This document shows, one piece after another, positions 34,687-43,915 of a stretch of DNA of 64,000 nucleotides. Numbering within the stretch: position 1 is the first letter of the stretch; each line of letters starts with the position of its first letter. The translations under genes were made by a program, and so were the position numbers. The DNA lies in contig JAPLNR010000062.1 in NCBI GenBank assembly GCA_026401035.1, positions 1 through 64,000 of the forward strand. The letters are read 5' to 3'. The notes under the pieces are model-generated. The model had not been told where the DNA came from. It was given only the letters and a program-made list of their open reading frames with translations, and did not search any database. The stretch is from Planctomycetia bacterium. GTDB lineage: Bacteria > Planctomycetota > Planctomycetia > Pirellulales > UBA1268.

Positions 34687-36261
34687 TCACGGAGGCGGCA
34701 GCGGCCGGATGATGTCCCGGGCGTCTGGTTCGTCGGGGAAATTGGCCGGCGGCAGCTGGTTTCGGTCGTTTGCCGGTGGCGGAGGACGAATCTCATCTGC
34801 ATCGGCCGTGGTGGCCGGGGCGTCTGCCGACGGCGGAAAGGCTTCGAGCTGGAGCAGGTCGGCGATCTGCACGGCGCCGTTCCAGCGGTCGGCCTGCGAT
34901 TCGACGAAGGCGAGTTCCGTTTCTGTGAGAAGCCGCTGGGCCTGCAGCAGGCTGAGGAACGTCACCTCGCCCTGAGCGTAGAGCGTCTGCGTGAGCTGCA
35001 CCGTTTCACGGGCCTTCGGGAGAATGTACTGCTCATACCACTCGACGAGCCGCTGCGACGTGCGGTAATTGGCGATCGCCTGTGCCGCCTGCGTGGCGAG
35101 GTCGAGTTCGATCGTGCGGAGATCCGCCCGCGAGGAGGCAATATCGGCCCGGGCCGAGCGGATGTTGCCCTGATTCCGATCGAAGAGCGGCACGGCCATC
35201 ATGACCTGCGCCAGCCCCTGGTCCTGCGGCGGCCCGCCCACCTGCCGCTGATAGCCGCCCATGAGATTGACATTGGGGATCGGCTGGACAACGGCCCGCT
35301 CCAACGCCCACTGCGCCCGCGCGATTTCGGCCTCGGCGGCCCGGGGCTTTGAATTGGCCCGCACGACCGCCTCCTGCAGGTCCTTCAGGTCGAAATACGG
35401 CAGTTTTTGAAAGAGGTCCGCATCGAGCGTGCCGATGTCGGCCCGCGGCAGGCCGATGGCCGTCGCCAGTTGACGGCGGCCGGTCTCGATGTAGACCGAG
35501 GCGTTGAGCAGCCGCACCTCGGCGCGGTCGCGTTCGATGCTCCAGAAGAGCACGTCGGCCTTCGTACCCTCCCCTGCCGCGGCGAGCTGCTGGCCGATCT
35601 CATACGACCGCTTGGCGATGTCGAGCAGCAGCTTGTAGATCTCGACCCGCCGCTGGGAAACGAGCAGCGCGTAGTAGCCCTGCCGCACCTCCCGCAGCAC
35701 GTCGAAGCGGGCGCGGATCAAGTCGTATTCCGACTTCTGTACCTCGCGGAGTGCTCCCTGCTGCGAGAGCCGGAGTTTGCCGGCCGTGACGAGGTCCTGG
35801 GCGACGGTGCCACTCCACTGGCTGTCCAGTCCGGCGGCCTGCGGCGTGAAGCCGGCGATGACCGGATTCGGGTAGAGACGTGATTGCACGGCTTTGCCGC
35901 GGGCGGCCTCGACCTGGGCGAGTGCCTGACGAAGCCTGGGATGACTCCGCATCGCCAGGTCGACGAACTCCGGTAGCGTGGCGGGAGATGGACCGTGGAT
36001 CGCCGCCTCGGAGAGTTCGGCCGGCAGATTCACCGTGGCGTTTTCAGGCTGCTGCGAGAGGGGAACTCCAGGCTCCGCGACCCGCAGCGCATCGCCCAGT
36101 TTCGGCCATTCCACCGCCGGGCAGGGACTCCCGCGGACGGCAACCGCCCAGACGACGATGCAGAGCAATGCCGATCGCGGCAGCACGATGTGTCGTGCAC
36201 GCCCCCTCAAGCCGGACGAACGCGGCCCGGAGGGCAAACCTGCGGTACGTACTGCATCCAT
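34687..36261 (-). CDS. TolC family outer-membrane efflux protein
   Basis: A 524-residue TolC/CusC-type protein with an N-terminal export region (SALLCIVVWAVAV). It has the repeated OEP pattern: LPEFVDLAMRSHPRLRQALAQVEAARGK, SRLYPNPVIAGF, long helices, VPLFDRNQGNIRSARADIASSRADL and ETVQLTQTLYAQGEVTFLSLLQAQR. The C-terminus is a proline-rich tail. It is divergent from the ABC ATPase/permease pair at 36451-39692, with which it probably forms an export machine; no membrane-fusion protein is seen nearby. The start at 36261 is chosen for the leader; longer forms are possible. Confidence 0.88.
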   Translation of the reverse strand: MDAVRTAGLPSGPRSSGLRGRARHIVLPRSALLCIVVWAVAVRGSPCPAVEWPKLGDALRVAEPGVPLSQQPENATVNLPAELSEAAIHGPSPATLPEFVDLAMRSHPRLRQALAQVEAARGKAVQSRLYPNPVIAGFTPQAAGLDSQWSGTVAQDLVTAGKLRLSQQGALREVQKSEYDLIRARFDVLREVRQGYYALLVSQRRVEIYKLLLDIAKRSYEIGQQLAAAGEGTKADVLFWSIERDRAEVRLLNASVYIETGRRQLATAIGLPRADIGTLDADLFQKLPYFDLKDLQEAVVRANSKPRAAEAEIARAQWALERAVVQPIPNVNLMGGYQRQVGGPPQDQGLAQVMMAVPLFDRNQGNIRSARADIASSRADLRTIELDLATQAAQAIANYRTSQRLVEWYEQYILPKARETVQLTQTLYAQGEVTFLSLLQAQRLLTETELAFVESQADRWNGAVQIADLLQLEAFPPSADAPATTADADEIRPPPPANDRNQLPPANFPDEPDARDIIRPLPPP

Positions 36262-36450
36262 AGCTATCGTTCGCGTCGTGCGGGGCGGGCCACCACTTCT
36301 TCGCAATCGGCATTTCCTTCGCAACTGTTTCAGAAAACCCATCCCGAAAGGATGGCTGCGGTTGCGGAGCACCGGAGCCGGCAACGTGGGTACATTAGGA
36401 GGTTCGCCAGTCCTTTCATCCCGGGCCTTTCGCAGGGAGTTCAACGAGCC

Positions 36451-37182
36451 ATGTCAATCCTGCGTACCGAGCATTTAGAGAAGAAGTTTGGCGCGGGCAA
36501 TCAGGGTGGAGCCGGCGTGGTCGCGGTCTGTGGTATCGACCTGACGATCGGCGGCGGTGAGTTCGTGGCGATCACCGGGGCTTCGGGGTCTGGTAAGAGC
36601 ACGCTTCTCCACATGCTTGGAGGGATCACGCGGCCAACGGCCGGCAGGGTGCTGCTCGAAGGGGTCGATCTGGCATCGCTCGACGACGATGCGCTGGCGC
36701 TCGTGCGGCGACGTCGAATCGGCTTCGTCTTCCAGCGCTACAATCTGCTGCCGGAACTCTCGCTAGTCGAAAATGTGTCGCTGCCGCTGGTGCTTGACGG
36801 AATGTCGGATGCCCGCGCCGATGAGGCAGCGCTCGCGGCTCTCGAGACCGTCGGCATGGAGCATCGGGCCCGCCACCGCCCGGACGAACTCTCGGGCGGC
36901 GAGCAGCAACGGGGGGCCATCGCCCGAGCGCTCGTCGCCAAGCCGGCGATCGTACTGGCCGACGAGCCCACCGGCGCACTCGACTCGGTGAATTCGCGGC
37001 GGGTGGTCGAACTGCTCGAGAGACTCGTCGCCGAACGCGGCCAGACCGTGATCCTCGTGACCCACGACGCGGGCGTGGCTGCCGCCGCGATCCGCACGAT
37101 CCGCATCCAAGACGGTCGCATCGAATCCGACACGCATGGCGTTCCGCACGGCCTCCACACGCCGACCGGGGGCGGAGCATGA
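36451..37182 (+). CDS. ABC transporter ATP-binding protein (LolD/MacB type)
   Basis: A 243-residue ATPase. Walker A is GASGSGKST, the Q-loop VFQRYNLLPELS, the signature LSGGEQQRGAIARAL, Walker B IVLADEPTGALD and switch His VTHD. The Leu/Thr-rich Q-loop region (NLLPELSLVENV) is typical of the ATPases paired with FtsX-type permeases. It overlaps the next gene by ATGA. The start at 36451 is chosen over an upstream reading frame that lacks homology. Confidence 0.93.
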   Translation: MSILRTEHLEKKFGAGNQGGAGVVAVCGIDLTIGGGEFVAITGASGSGKSTLLHMLGGITRPTAGRVLLEGVDLASLDDDALALVRRRRIGFVFQRYNLLPELSLVENVSLPLVLDGMSDARADEAALAALETVGMEHRARHRPDELSGGEQQRGAIARALVAKPAIVLADEPTGALDSVNSRRVVELLERLVAERGQTVILVTHDAGVAAAAIRTIRIQDGRIESDTHGVPHGLHTPTGGGA

Positions 37183-39692
37183 TCACGTTTGGCCGCCTTC
37201 TGCTGCGGCAATGGCGAAACAGGCCTGGCCGGGCCTTGGCGACCGCGGCCAGCGTGGCCGTCGCCGTGGGGGCGGTGGTGGCCACCTGGGTGGCGGCCGA
37301 TGCCTCGCGGGCCGGCTATCGGCGGCTCACCGAAACGGTCGAGGGCGTGCCGTCGATCGATGTCTTGGCGCGGGGCGGCGGTCGCTTCGATGTGGAGAAG
37401 TTGCCGGCGCTCGCGGATGTCAGTGGCGTCCGGGCGGTGGTGCCGCTGTTCTACCGGCCGACGATCCTGCGAATCGGCTCGAAGCGGGTCCGTGAAATCG
37501 CCGTCGGAGTGGACGCCGAAACACTCGTCTCGCTGGGGCTGCTCACGCTGACGTCGGGCAGGCCGTGCCTCGGCCCCGACGAGGTCGTGCTCGATACCGC
37601 GCTCGCCGCGAGCCTCGGCATGCGGCTTGGCGACGACGTGCTCTTCTTCGCGCGGCGCCGGGTCAGCCGGCTGGAAATCGTCGGCCTCGCGGAGAGCAAG
37701 TCGATGCGGTGGTTTGCCGAAGGCGCGGGGGTGATCGTCGACATTGCAGCCCTGGCAGACATGTCGCTTGCGCTCGGATTCATCGATCGGGCCCGCGTTG
37801 TGCTCGAGCCGCAGGCATCGCGGCCACACGCGCTCGAAGAAATCGGCCGGCGGCTGCCCGCCGAACTCCTGGCCGAGATTCCTGCGGGCCGGTCGAGCAT
37901 GGCCGAAGACGTGCTCCATTCGGCAAACCTGGGGCTCGACTTCGTCACCGGCCTGACGATGGCGATGGCCTGGTTCATCGTCGGCAATGCGATGCTCATG
38001 AACGTCACCGAACGCCGCCGCGGTTTTTCCTTGTTGCGGCTCTTGGGCGCGACGGGGCGGCAGGTGCGGATTTTCGTCACGAGCGAGGCCGCGATCCTCG
38101 GTGCGGTTGGCGCGGTGGTGGGCGCGGCCGTCGGCCTCGTAGCCGCCGGACCGATCGCCGCGGGCATCTCGCAGACCCTGCAGGCGCCCGACGCGGCGCT
38201 CGTGGTCCACCCGCTGATCGTGCCCCTGGCCCTCATCCTGGGAACGGCGATCGCCGTGGCGGCAGCCTGGTGGCCTGCGCAGGAGGCCACGGCAGTCGAT
38301 CCGCTGGAGGGGTTGAGTCAGGCCCCGCCGCCGCCGCGGGGCGTGCCGCTCCGGTTCGTGACGCTGGCCGTCGGGCTCTGGATCGTGGCGGCGTCGATCA
38401 TGGCGCTGGTGCTCACCGAGCGTCTGCCGCCCCAGGCTGCCGTGCCGGCCGGGATCATGATGCTGCTGGCGTTCGTGGCGACCACGCCCGTGATGTTGCC
38501 CCCGCTGGCCCGGGCGTTGGCGGCCTTCATCCCGCACCGCTGGCGGATCGAGGGGACGCTCGCCGTCGAACACATCCTCCGCCAACCGGTCCGCACGGCG
38601 TTGACCACGGGCGTGCTCGTTGTGGCCGTGAGCAACGGCATCGGGCTGGGGCATGCCATTCGCGACAACGTCGACAACGTGCGCGGCTGGTATGGCAGGA
38701 TGATGCGGGCCGACTGGCTGCTCACGCATGCCGGCATGATCAGCGCTGCTGCCGCCGGCGAAGGACCGAAAACGAAAACCGCCGAGGAGGAGGTGCGGAG
38801 CCTGCCCGGCCTGCAGAGCGTGGAGGGGATCGGCGTGGCGACGGGCCGCGTGGCCGGACAGGCCTGCGTGGTCGTGGCTCGGGATATTTCCGCCGACAAA
38901 CCATTGCCGCTGGAGCCCGTGGAGGCACCGGAGGCCGATGTCAGGCAGGCGCTGGCCCGGGGCGAGGCCGTCGCCGGCACGGTGCTCGCCCGGCGGACGG
39001 GCATCAAGCCGGGCGACGTGGTGGCCGTCGAGGTGTTTGGACGATCCACGAAGGTGAGAATCGCGGCGCTCGTCGTCGACTACACCTCCGGCGGTTCGTC
39101 GATCCACCTTGATCGCGCGACGGCCCGAAGGTTGTTCGGGATCGCCGCGGCCGACATCCTGCTTGTCACGGCTGAGCCGGGCCGGGCGGCCGCCCTGCGG
39201 GAGCCGCTCGCCGCGATCGCCGACACGCACGCCATGTTGCTGCGATCGTTCGGCGACGTGCGGGCCTTCATCGATTCGATCGTAAACGGCGTCGTGGGCT
39301 CGCTCTGGGCGATCCTCGGCCTGGGGTTCGTGGTGGGCAGCCTCGGCGTCGCGAACACCGTCACGATGCACGTGCTCGAAAAGAAACGGGTGCTCGGCCT
39401 GCTGCGGGTGGTGGGGATGACGAGCGGGCAGGTCACCCGCATGGTCGTGCTCGAGAGCCTGATTCTCGGGCTTTCCGGCAGCCTGATCGGACTCCTCGGT
39501 GGCGTCACGACCGCGCTGTTCATCCAGTTGGCGAGCCAGCCGCTGCTCGGCCATCCGACCAGCCTCTCGTTTCATCCGGGCATCGTGGCGGCCAATCTCG
39601 CTGCGGCGCTGGCCGTCACGACGCTCGCCGCCTGGCTTCCCGCCCGCCGCGCCGCGCGGCTCGATCTGCTCGAGGCGGTGTCGAGCGAGTGA
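37179..39692 (+). CDS. ABC transporter permease with two FtsX domains
   Basis: An 837-residue MacB-like fused permease. It has an N-terminal membrane segment, a large periplasmic MacB-type region (residues about 40-240), three membrane helices (about 250-370), further helices near 400-450, a second periplasmic domain (about 480-690), and a final FtsX core near 700-830 with EKKRVLGLLRVVGMTSGQVTRMVVLE. This duplicated layout occurs in mechanotransmitting exporters and lipoprotein-release systems. With its ATPase and the divergent TolC protein it suggests an efflux or lipoprotein export system. Confidence 0.9.
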   Translation: MITFGRLLLRQWRNRPGRALATAASVAVAVGAVVATWVAADASRAGYRRLTETVEGVPSIDVLARGGGRFDVEKLPALADVSGVRAVVPLFYRPTILRIGSKRVREIAVGVDAETLVSLGLLTLTSGRPCLGPDEVVLDTALAASLGMRLGDDVLFFARRRVSRLEIVGLAESKSMRWFAEGAGVIVDIAALADMSLALGFIDRARVVLEPQASRPHALEEIGRRLPAELLAEIPAGRSSMAEDVLHSANLGLDFVTGLTMAMAWFIVGNAMLMNVTERRRGFSLLRLLGATGRQVRIFVTSEAAILGAVGAVVGAAVGLVAAGPIAAGISQTLQAPDAALVVHPLIVPLALILGTAIAVAAAWWPAQEATAVDPLEGLSQAPPPPRGVPLRFVTLAVGLWIVAASIMALVLTERLPPQAAVPAGIMMLLAFVATTPVMLPPLARALAAFIPHRWRIEGTLAVEHILRQPVRTALTTGVLVVAVSNGIGLGHAIRDNVDNVRGWYGRMMRADWLLTHAGMISAAAAGEGPKTKTAEEEVRSLPGLQSVEGIGVATGRVAGQACVVVARDISADKPLPLEPVEAPEADVRQALARGEAVAGTVLARRTGIKPGDVVAVEVFGRSTKVRIAALVVDYTSGGSSIHLDRATARRLFGIAAADILLVTAEPGRAAALREPLAAIADTHAMLLRSFGDVRAFIDSIVNGVVGSLWAILGLGFVVGSLGVANTVTMHVLEKKRVLGLLRVVGMTSGQVTRMVVLESLILGLSGSLIGLLGGVTTALFIQLASQPLLGHPTSLSFHPGIVAANLAAALAVTTLAAWLPARRAARLDLLEAVSSE

Positions 39693-39827
39693 CCCGCCCC
39701 TGCGGGGCCGGCATCACGCACGAAGTGTCTGTCTGCGGTTGGGGCAGCAATCAGCGGCCCGATCGCTGCGGTCGTCCGCGTTCCCTTCGCGGCCGTACCG
39801 TCTAGCGACCCGAGGAGATTTTCCGCC

Positions 39828-40415
39828 ATGCAGACGCAGCCCCAGGTGTCGTTTGACGACATCCCCATCGATGAAGCCGTCCGCGATGCGGCGTTCCGCC
39901 ACATCGACGAGCTTGAATCGACCTACGACCGCATCACCGGCTGCCACGTGGTCGTCGCCCAGCCCCACCGCCACCACCGCGAGGGGCGTCTCTACTCGGT
40001 GCGGGTCGACCTGATCGTGCCGGGGGCGGAGATCGTGGTGAATCGCAATCATCCGCTCGACCATGCCCACGAGGATGTTTTCGTGGCGCTGCGGGATTCG
40101 TTCAACGCCGCCCGCCGGCGGCTCGAGGATCACGTCCGGCACCTCCGCGGCGTCGAGAAGTCGCATGCCCCCCGCGCCGTGGGACGCGTCACACAGATTT
40201 TCCCACTCCAGGGATACGGCTTTCTCGAAACCCCGGACGGCCGCGAGATCTACTTCCACCAGCATGCCCTGAGCGAAAACGATTTCCGTATGGTGGACGT
40301 CGGTTCGACGGTGCATTTCAGCGAGGAGGAAGGGGACGAGGGGCCGCAGGCGTCGCACGTGCAGCTCGTCCACCCACACAGCCACGCCGCCCGCCACGGA
40401 GGAACCAGATCATGA
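39828..40415 (+). CDS. fusion of ribosome hibernation factor domain (RaiA/HPF) and cold-shock domain
   Basis: A 195-residue protein with GAGGAG about 10 bases before the ATG. Residues 5-105 are an HPF/RaiA-type domain (DDIPIDEAVRDAAFRHIDELESTYDRITGCHVVV; VRVDLIVPGAEIVVNRNH; DVFVALRDSFNAARRRLED). Residues about 118-185 are a cold-shock domain (GRVTQIFPLQGYGFLETPDGREIYFHQHAL). This combination binds ribosomes and RNA during stress. The next two genes overlap it and each other, so all three form one operon. Confidence 0.9.
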   Translation: MQTQPQVSFDDIPIDEAVRDAAFRHIDELESTYDRITGCHVVVAQPHRHHREGRLYSVRVDLIVPGAEIVVNRNHPLDHAHEDVFVALRDSFNAARRRLEDHVRHLRGVEKSHAPRAVGRVTQIFPLQGYGFLETPDGREIYFHQHALSENDFRMVDVGSTVHFSEEEGDEGPQASHVQLVHPHSHAARHGGTRS

Positions 40416-41083
40416 CGCTCACCACTGCCGTCACCGTGTCGGATGTCCTGATTCCGGCGCTGGCCGAATCAGGAGCGGCCATCACCCTTCCGGGGCAGCT
40501 CTCGCTGCCGGAGCCCGTGCATGGGCTTGTGCTCTTCGCGCATGGCAGCGGCTCGAGCCGCCTCAGCCCGCGCAACCGGTTCGTGGCGGGCGTACTGCAG
40601 GAATCATGGCTGGGCACGCTGCTCTTCGACCTGCTCACCGAGCAGGAGGCGGCCGACCGTGTGAACGTGTTCGACATCGGCCTCTTGGCGGAGCGGCTCG
40701 AGGCCGCGATCCGATTCGTCGCCATGCGGGCGCAGACGGCGGCGCTGCCGCTGGGTCTCTTCGGGGCGAGCACCGGCGCGGCGGCGGCCCTCGTGGCCGC
40801 CGCGCACGAGCACCGCGTTCAGGCGATCGTTTCCCGAGGCGGGCGGCCCGACATGGCCAATGGCGCGCTCGGCCGTGTGACCGTTCCCACGCTCCTGATC
40901 GTGGGCGGCCACGACGAGGAGGTGCTCGCGCTCAACCAGCTGGCGCTGGAGCGACTCTCGTCCGAGAAGCAGCTCGTGGTCGTGCCGGGTGCGACCCATC
41001 TCTTCGAGGAGCCGGGCACGCTCGAGGAGGCTGCGCGGCTGGCGGCGGAATGGTTTGCCAGGCACCTGAGGACCCCATCATGA
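40412..41083 (+). CDS. alpha/beta hydrolase (dienelactone hydrolase-like)
   Basis: A 223-residue protein. The oxyanion region LVLFAHGSGSSRLSPRNR, the nucleophile elbow GLFGASTGAAAAL (Ser in GAST) and the catalytic acid and His near IVGGHDEEV and VPGATHLFEEPG are visible. The same group of hydrolases often travels with phosphoribosyltransferase genes and RaiA-type genes in stress loci. It overlaps the RaiA fusion by ATGA and the phosphoribosyltransferase by ATGA. Substrate unknown. Confidence 0.88.
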   Translation: MTLTTAVTVSDVLIPALAESGAAITLPGQLSLPEPVHGLVLFAHGSGSSRLSPRNRFVAGVLQESWLGTLLFDLLTEQEAADRVNVFDIGLLAERLEAAIRFVAMRAQTAALPLGLFGASTGAAAALVAAAHEHRVQAIVSRGGRPDMANGALGRVTVPTLLIVGGHDEEVLALNQLALERLSSEKQLVVVPGATHLFEEPGTLEEAARLAAEWFARHLRTPS

Positions 41084-41778
41084 ACCAGCTTTTCTTCAGC
41101 GATCGCGAGCACGCCGGCTGGATGCTCGTCGAGCGGCTCCGCGAGCAGGGCTTCGCGGGCACGGAAAAGCCACTCGTGCTGGCGATCCCGCGGGGTGGGG
41201 TCGAGGTGGGCGCCGTGCTGGCCCGCGGTCTGGGGGCCGAACTCGACGTCGTGCTCTCGCGGAAGCTGCGATCGCCCCACCAGCCGGAGCTCGCGCTCGG
41301 CGCCGTGTCGGAGAGCGGCGAGGTCTACCTCAATCATTTCGCCAGCGCCGTGACCGACGCCGGCGACACCTACATCGAGTCCGAACGAAAGCGGCAGATG
41401 GAGGAGATCGAACGCCGTAAGGCGATGTTTCGCGCGGTGCGGCCACAGGTTCCGCTCAAGGGCCGCTCGGTGATTCTCACCGATGACGGCATCGCCACCG
41501 GCGCCACGATGATCGCGGCGCTCCATACCGTGCGGGCCGCCGGCGCTCGGGAGATCATCGTCGCCCTGCCCGTCGGCGCGCCCGATCGGCTCGACGCAAT
41601 CCGCCCCTTGTGCGATCGGATCGAGTGCCTGATCGAGCCGATCGATTTCTGGGCCGTGGGGCAGTTCTATCGCAACTTCGAGCAGGTGAGCGACGAACGC
41701 GTCGTCGAACTGCTTCGCGACTTCGGCGAGCCGGCGACCAAGTGGACCCGCGAGGTGGCGGGAGCGGTCACCCCTTGA
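41080..41778 (+). CDS. phosphoribosyltransferase family protein
   Basis: A 232-residue protein starting MNQLFFSDREHAGWML. It has the PRPP-binding motif region VILTDDGIATGATMIAALHT and an N-terminal nucleophile-like region VLAIPRGGVEVGAVLA. The C-terminal portion lacks an obvious base-binding hood, as in the stress-associated PRTase group next to hydrolase genes. It ends by overlapping the 3' end of rtcB, read from the other strand, by 11 bases. Confidence 0.88.
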   Translation: MNQLFFSDREHAGWMLVERLREQGFAGTEKPLVLAIPRGGVEVGAVLARGLGAELDVVLSRKLRSPHQPELALGAVSESGEVYLNHFASAVTDAGDTYIESERKRQMEEIERRKAMFRAVRPQVPLKGRSVILTDDGIATGATMIAALHTVRAAGAREIIVALPVGAPDRLDAIRPLCDRIECLIEPIDFWAVGQFYRNFEQVSDERVVELLRDFGEPATKWTREVAGAVTP

Positions 41779-43246
41779 TGACGCCAAGCGGCTTGAGACG
41801 GGCAACCTTCGTCGACAGTCCGGCCCGGTGGACGATGTCGACCACGATATCGACGTCCTTGTAGGCGAGCGGCTGTTCCTCGGCGAGGCCTTCGCGGCTG
41901 CGGCTGCGGGCGATCACGCCGCTGCGCTGGAGTTCCTCGCGGATGTTGCGGCCCTTGGCCGCCTTCGTGGCGGCCGTGCGGGAGAGGCAGCGGCCGGCGC
42001 CGTGGCAGGTGGTGCCGAACGACCGCTCCATCGATCGCGGGCCGCCGAGCAGCACCCAGCTTGCCCGCCCCATGTCGCCCGGAATGATCACGGGCTGGCC
42101 GATTTCCCGGTAGCGTTCGGGAATGTCGGGATGGCCCGCGGGAAAGGCGCGGGTCGCCCCTTTGCGGTGCACGCAGACGGGTTTGCGGGCAGCGCCGACG
42201 GTGTGCTCCTCGATTTTCGCCATGTTGTGGGCCACGTCGTAGACGAGTTCCATGCCGAGCATGTGCCAGGGCTTCCCCAGCACCCTTTCAAAAACCTCAC
42301 GGACCTGCCACATGAGCAGTTGCCGGTTGCAGAAGGCGTAGTTGGCGGCCGCCCGCATCGCGCCGAGATACTGCTGCCCCTCGGGGCTTTCGACCGGCGC
42401 GCAGACAAGCTGCCGGTCGGGCAGCGCGAGGCCATACTTCGCCGGGGCGTCCCGCAGGGCCCGCAACGCGTCGTCGCAGACCTGGTAGCCGAGTCCCCGC
42501 GATCCCGAGTGAATGAGCACGCAGATCTGGCCGGCCTGCAGTCCGAGCACGGCCGCCGCGCGGGGGTCTTCGACGCGATCGACCACCTGCACCTCGATGA
42601 AGTGGTTACCGGCGCCCACCGTGCCGCACTGGTCATTGCCTCGCGCCAGCGCCCGGTCGCTCACGTATTCCGGGCGTGCGTCGGCGATGCAGCCCTCGGC
42701 CTCGGTGCAGGCAAGATCATCGGCTGTCGCAAACCCCCGCCCCAGGAGATAGCCCACCCCCTCCTGCATGAGCACGCGGAGTTCCGCGGGCGAGAAGATA
42801 TGATTGCCCCCCTGCCCCACGCCCACGGGGATGTCGCGGATCAGCTGGTTGACCAGCTGCAGGAGGATCGGCTGCACGTCGGCGAGCGTGAGGTTTGTCC
42901 GTACGAGGCGCACGCCGCAGTTGATGTCGTAGCCCACGCCACCGGGCGAGACGACGCCGCCGACCGCCGGATCGGTCGCGCAAACGCCGCCGATGCAAAA
43001 GCCATAGCCCCAGTGGATGTCGGGCATTGCCAGGCTCGCCGTCTGGATGCCCGGCAGGAACGCGACGTTGGCCACCTGCTCGGGTGCCCGGTCGCTCCGT
43101 AGCTGCGGGATCATTCGCTCATCGGCGAAGATCAGTCCGTCGACGAGCATGCCCGGCTTGTACGACTTCGGAATCCGGTAGCAGCACTCGTCGACGCGCT
43201 CGAGGGGCCCGGTGAACGTGCGGTCGCTGGTGGTGATGTCGGTCAT
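41768..43246 (-). CDS. rtcB: RNA-splicing ligase RtcB
   Basis: A 492-residue RtcB, which joins RNA 2',3'-cyclic phosphate or 3'-phosphate ends to 5'-OH ends using GTP and Mn. Metal-site segments include SPGGVGYDINCGVR, GAGNHFIEVQ and HSGSRGLGYQ. The guanylylation region is CVHRKGATRAFPAGH and the C-terminal TTCHGAGRCLSR is also present. Archease lies upstream and overlaps it by ATGA. It has a convergent overlap with the phosphoribosyltransferase. Confidence 0.96.
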   Translation of the reverse strand: MTDITTSDRTFTGPLERVDECCYRIPKSYKPGMLVDGLIFADERMIPQLRSDRAPEQVANVAFLPGIQTASLAMPDIHWGYGFCIGGVCATDPAVGGVVSPGGVGYDINCGVRLVRTNLTLADVQPILLQLVNQLIRDIPVGVGQGGNHIFSPAELRVLMQEGVGYLLGRGFATADDLACTEAEGCIADARPEYVSDRALARGNDQCGTVGAGNHFIEVQVVDRVEDPRAAAVLGLQAGQICVLIHSGSRGLGYQVCDDALRALRDAPAKYGLALPDRQLVCAPVESPEGQQYLGAMRAAANYAFCNRQLLMWQVREVFERVLGKPWHMLGMELVYDVAHNMAKIEEHTVGAARKPVCVHRKGATRAFPAGHPDIPERYREIGQPVIIPGDMGRASWVLLGGPRSMERSFGTTCHGAGRCLSRTAATKAAKGRNIREELQRSGVIARSRSREGLAEEQPLAYKDVDIVVDIVHRAGLSTKVARLKPLGVIKG

Positions 43247-43653
43247 ATGTCCACGATCAGCGTCGCCTCCCAGCCGGCGGGAGTCTGGTGCACGTCGAGT
43301 TCATGCTGGGTGATCGCCTTGATCTCGTGGGCAAGTCTATGCACGGCCGGATCGTAGGGCTCGCCGCGGGCGGTGGCGGTGAGCCCCCGCTCATGGACAG
43401 CCACCGCAAACTCGCACAACAGCAGCCGGTCGATTTCAAAGGCGGCGTGCAGTTCCCCCATCCAGTCGAGGAGTAGATAGACCGGGTCGGTGCCGTCGAT
43501 CGCAAACGAGCGAACCTCGCGCGGCCTGATCTGCCCGAGGTCGCCCGCAATGATCTCGAAGAGCCCCGCGGCCGCTTCGGCAAGCAGGGCATCGAGCGAC
43601 GGGGCCGTCACCCGCAGCCCGAGGTCAGCGGTGTGTTCAAAAACTTCGTGCAT
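43243..43653 (-). CDS. archease (RtcB activator)
   Basis: A 136-residue archease: EVFEHTADLGLRVTAPSLDALLAEAAAGLFEII at the N-terminus with its conserved Asp, LLLDWMGELHAAFE in the middle and IKAITQHELDV near the C-terminus. Archease stimulates RtcB guanylylation and turnover. The start at 43653 (MHEVFEHTAD) removes an unconserved N-terminal stretch. Its stop overlaps rtcB by 4 bases, so the two act together. Confidence 0.93.
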   Translation of the reverse strand: MHEVFEHTADLGLRVTAPSLDALLAEAAAGLFEIIAGDLGQIRPREVRSFAIDGTDPVYLLLDWMGELHAAFEIDRLLLCEFAVAVHERGLTATARGEPYDPAVHRLAHEIKAITQHELDVHQTPAGWEATLIVDI

Positions 43654-43682
43654 GGTGATTGGCCGCCACGGGGATGCGGGGG

Positions 43683-43732
43683 CGAAAAGCAAAACGGCCG
43701 CAGCATTCGATTGCTCGGATGCTGCGGCCGTT
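43683..43732 (-). terminator. intrinsic terminator downstream of tRNA-Glu
   Basis: A 14-bp perfect stem (AACGGCCGCAGCAT/ATGCTGCGGCCGTT, 43693-43706 and 43719-43732) with a 12-base loop. On the minus strand it is followed by TTTTGCTTTT. It follows tRNA-Glu and precedes the archease start. Confidence 0.85.
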
Positions 43733-43747
43733 GCTGCACGTGATAAG

Positions 43748-43820
43748 TACCCCCACGGGGAGTCGAACCCCGGTTTTCGGACTGAGAATCCAACGTCCTA
43801 GGCCACTAGACGATGGGGGC
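43748..43820 (-). tRNA. tRNA-Glu (anticodon CUC)
   Basis: On the minus strand a 7-bp acceptor stem GCCCCCA/TGGGGGT (first pair G-U) closes a cloverleaf. The D arm is TCGTCTAGTGGCCTAGGA, the anticodon arm TTGGATTCTCAGTCCGA with CTC at the anticodon, and the T arm CCGGGGTTCGACTCCCCG. The discriminator is A. CCA is not encoded. Confidence 0.93.
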
Positions 43821-43915
43821 GTATCTCTCTGACTTTTAACAGTGTCGGTTGGGGTGTCAAGCGAACTTGAGCCGCCTGCATGAAACGGGCTGCAAACCCA
43901 CCCGGCCGGCGTTTT

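Noticed and set aside
36738-39575. A 945-residue open frame on the minus strand across the ABC permease gene
   Set aside because: It is the antisense of a well-supported permease; composition is rich in Arg, His and Pro with no domain, as typical for shadow frames in high-GC DNA.
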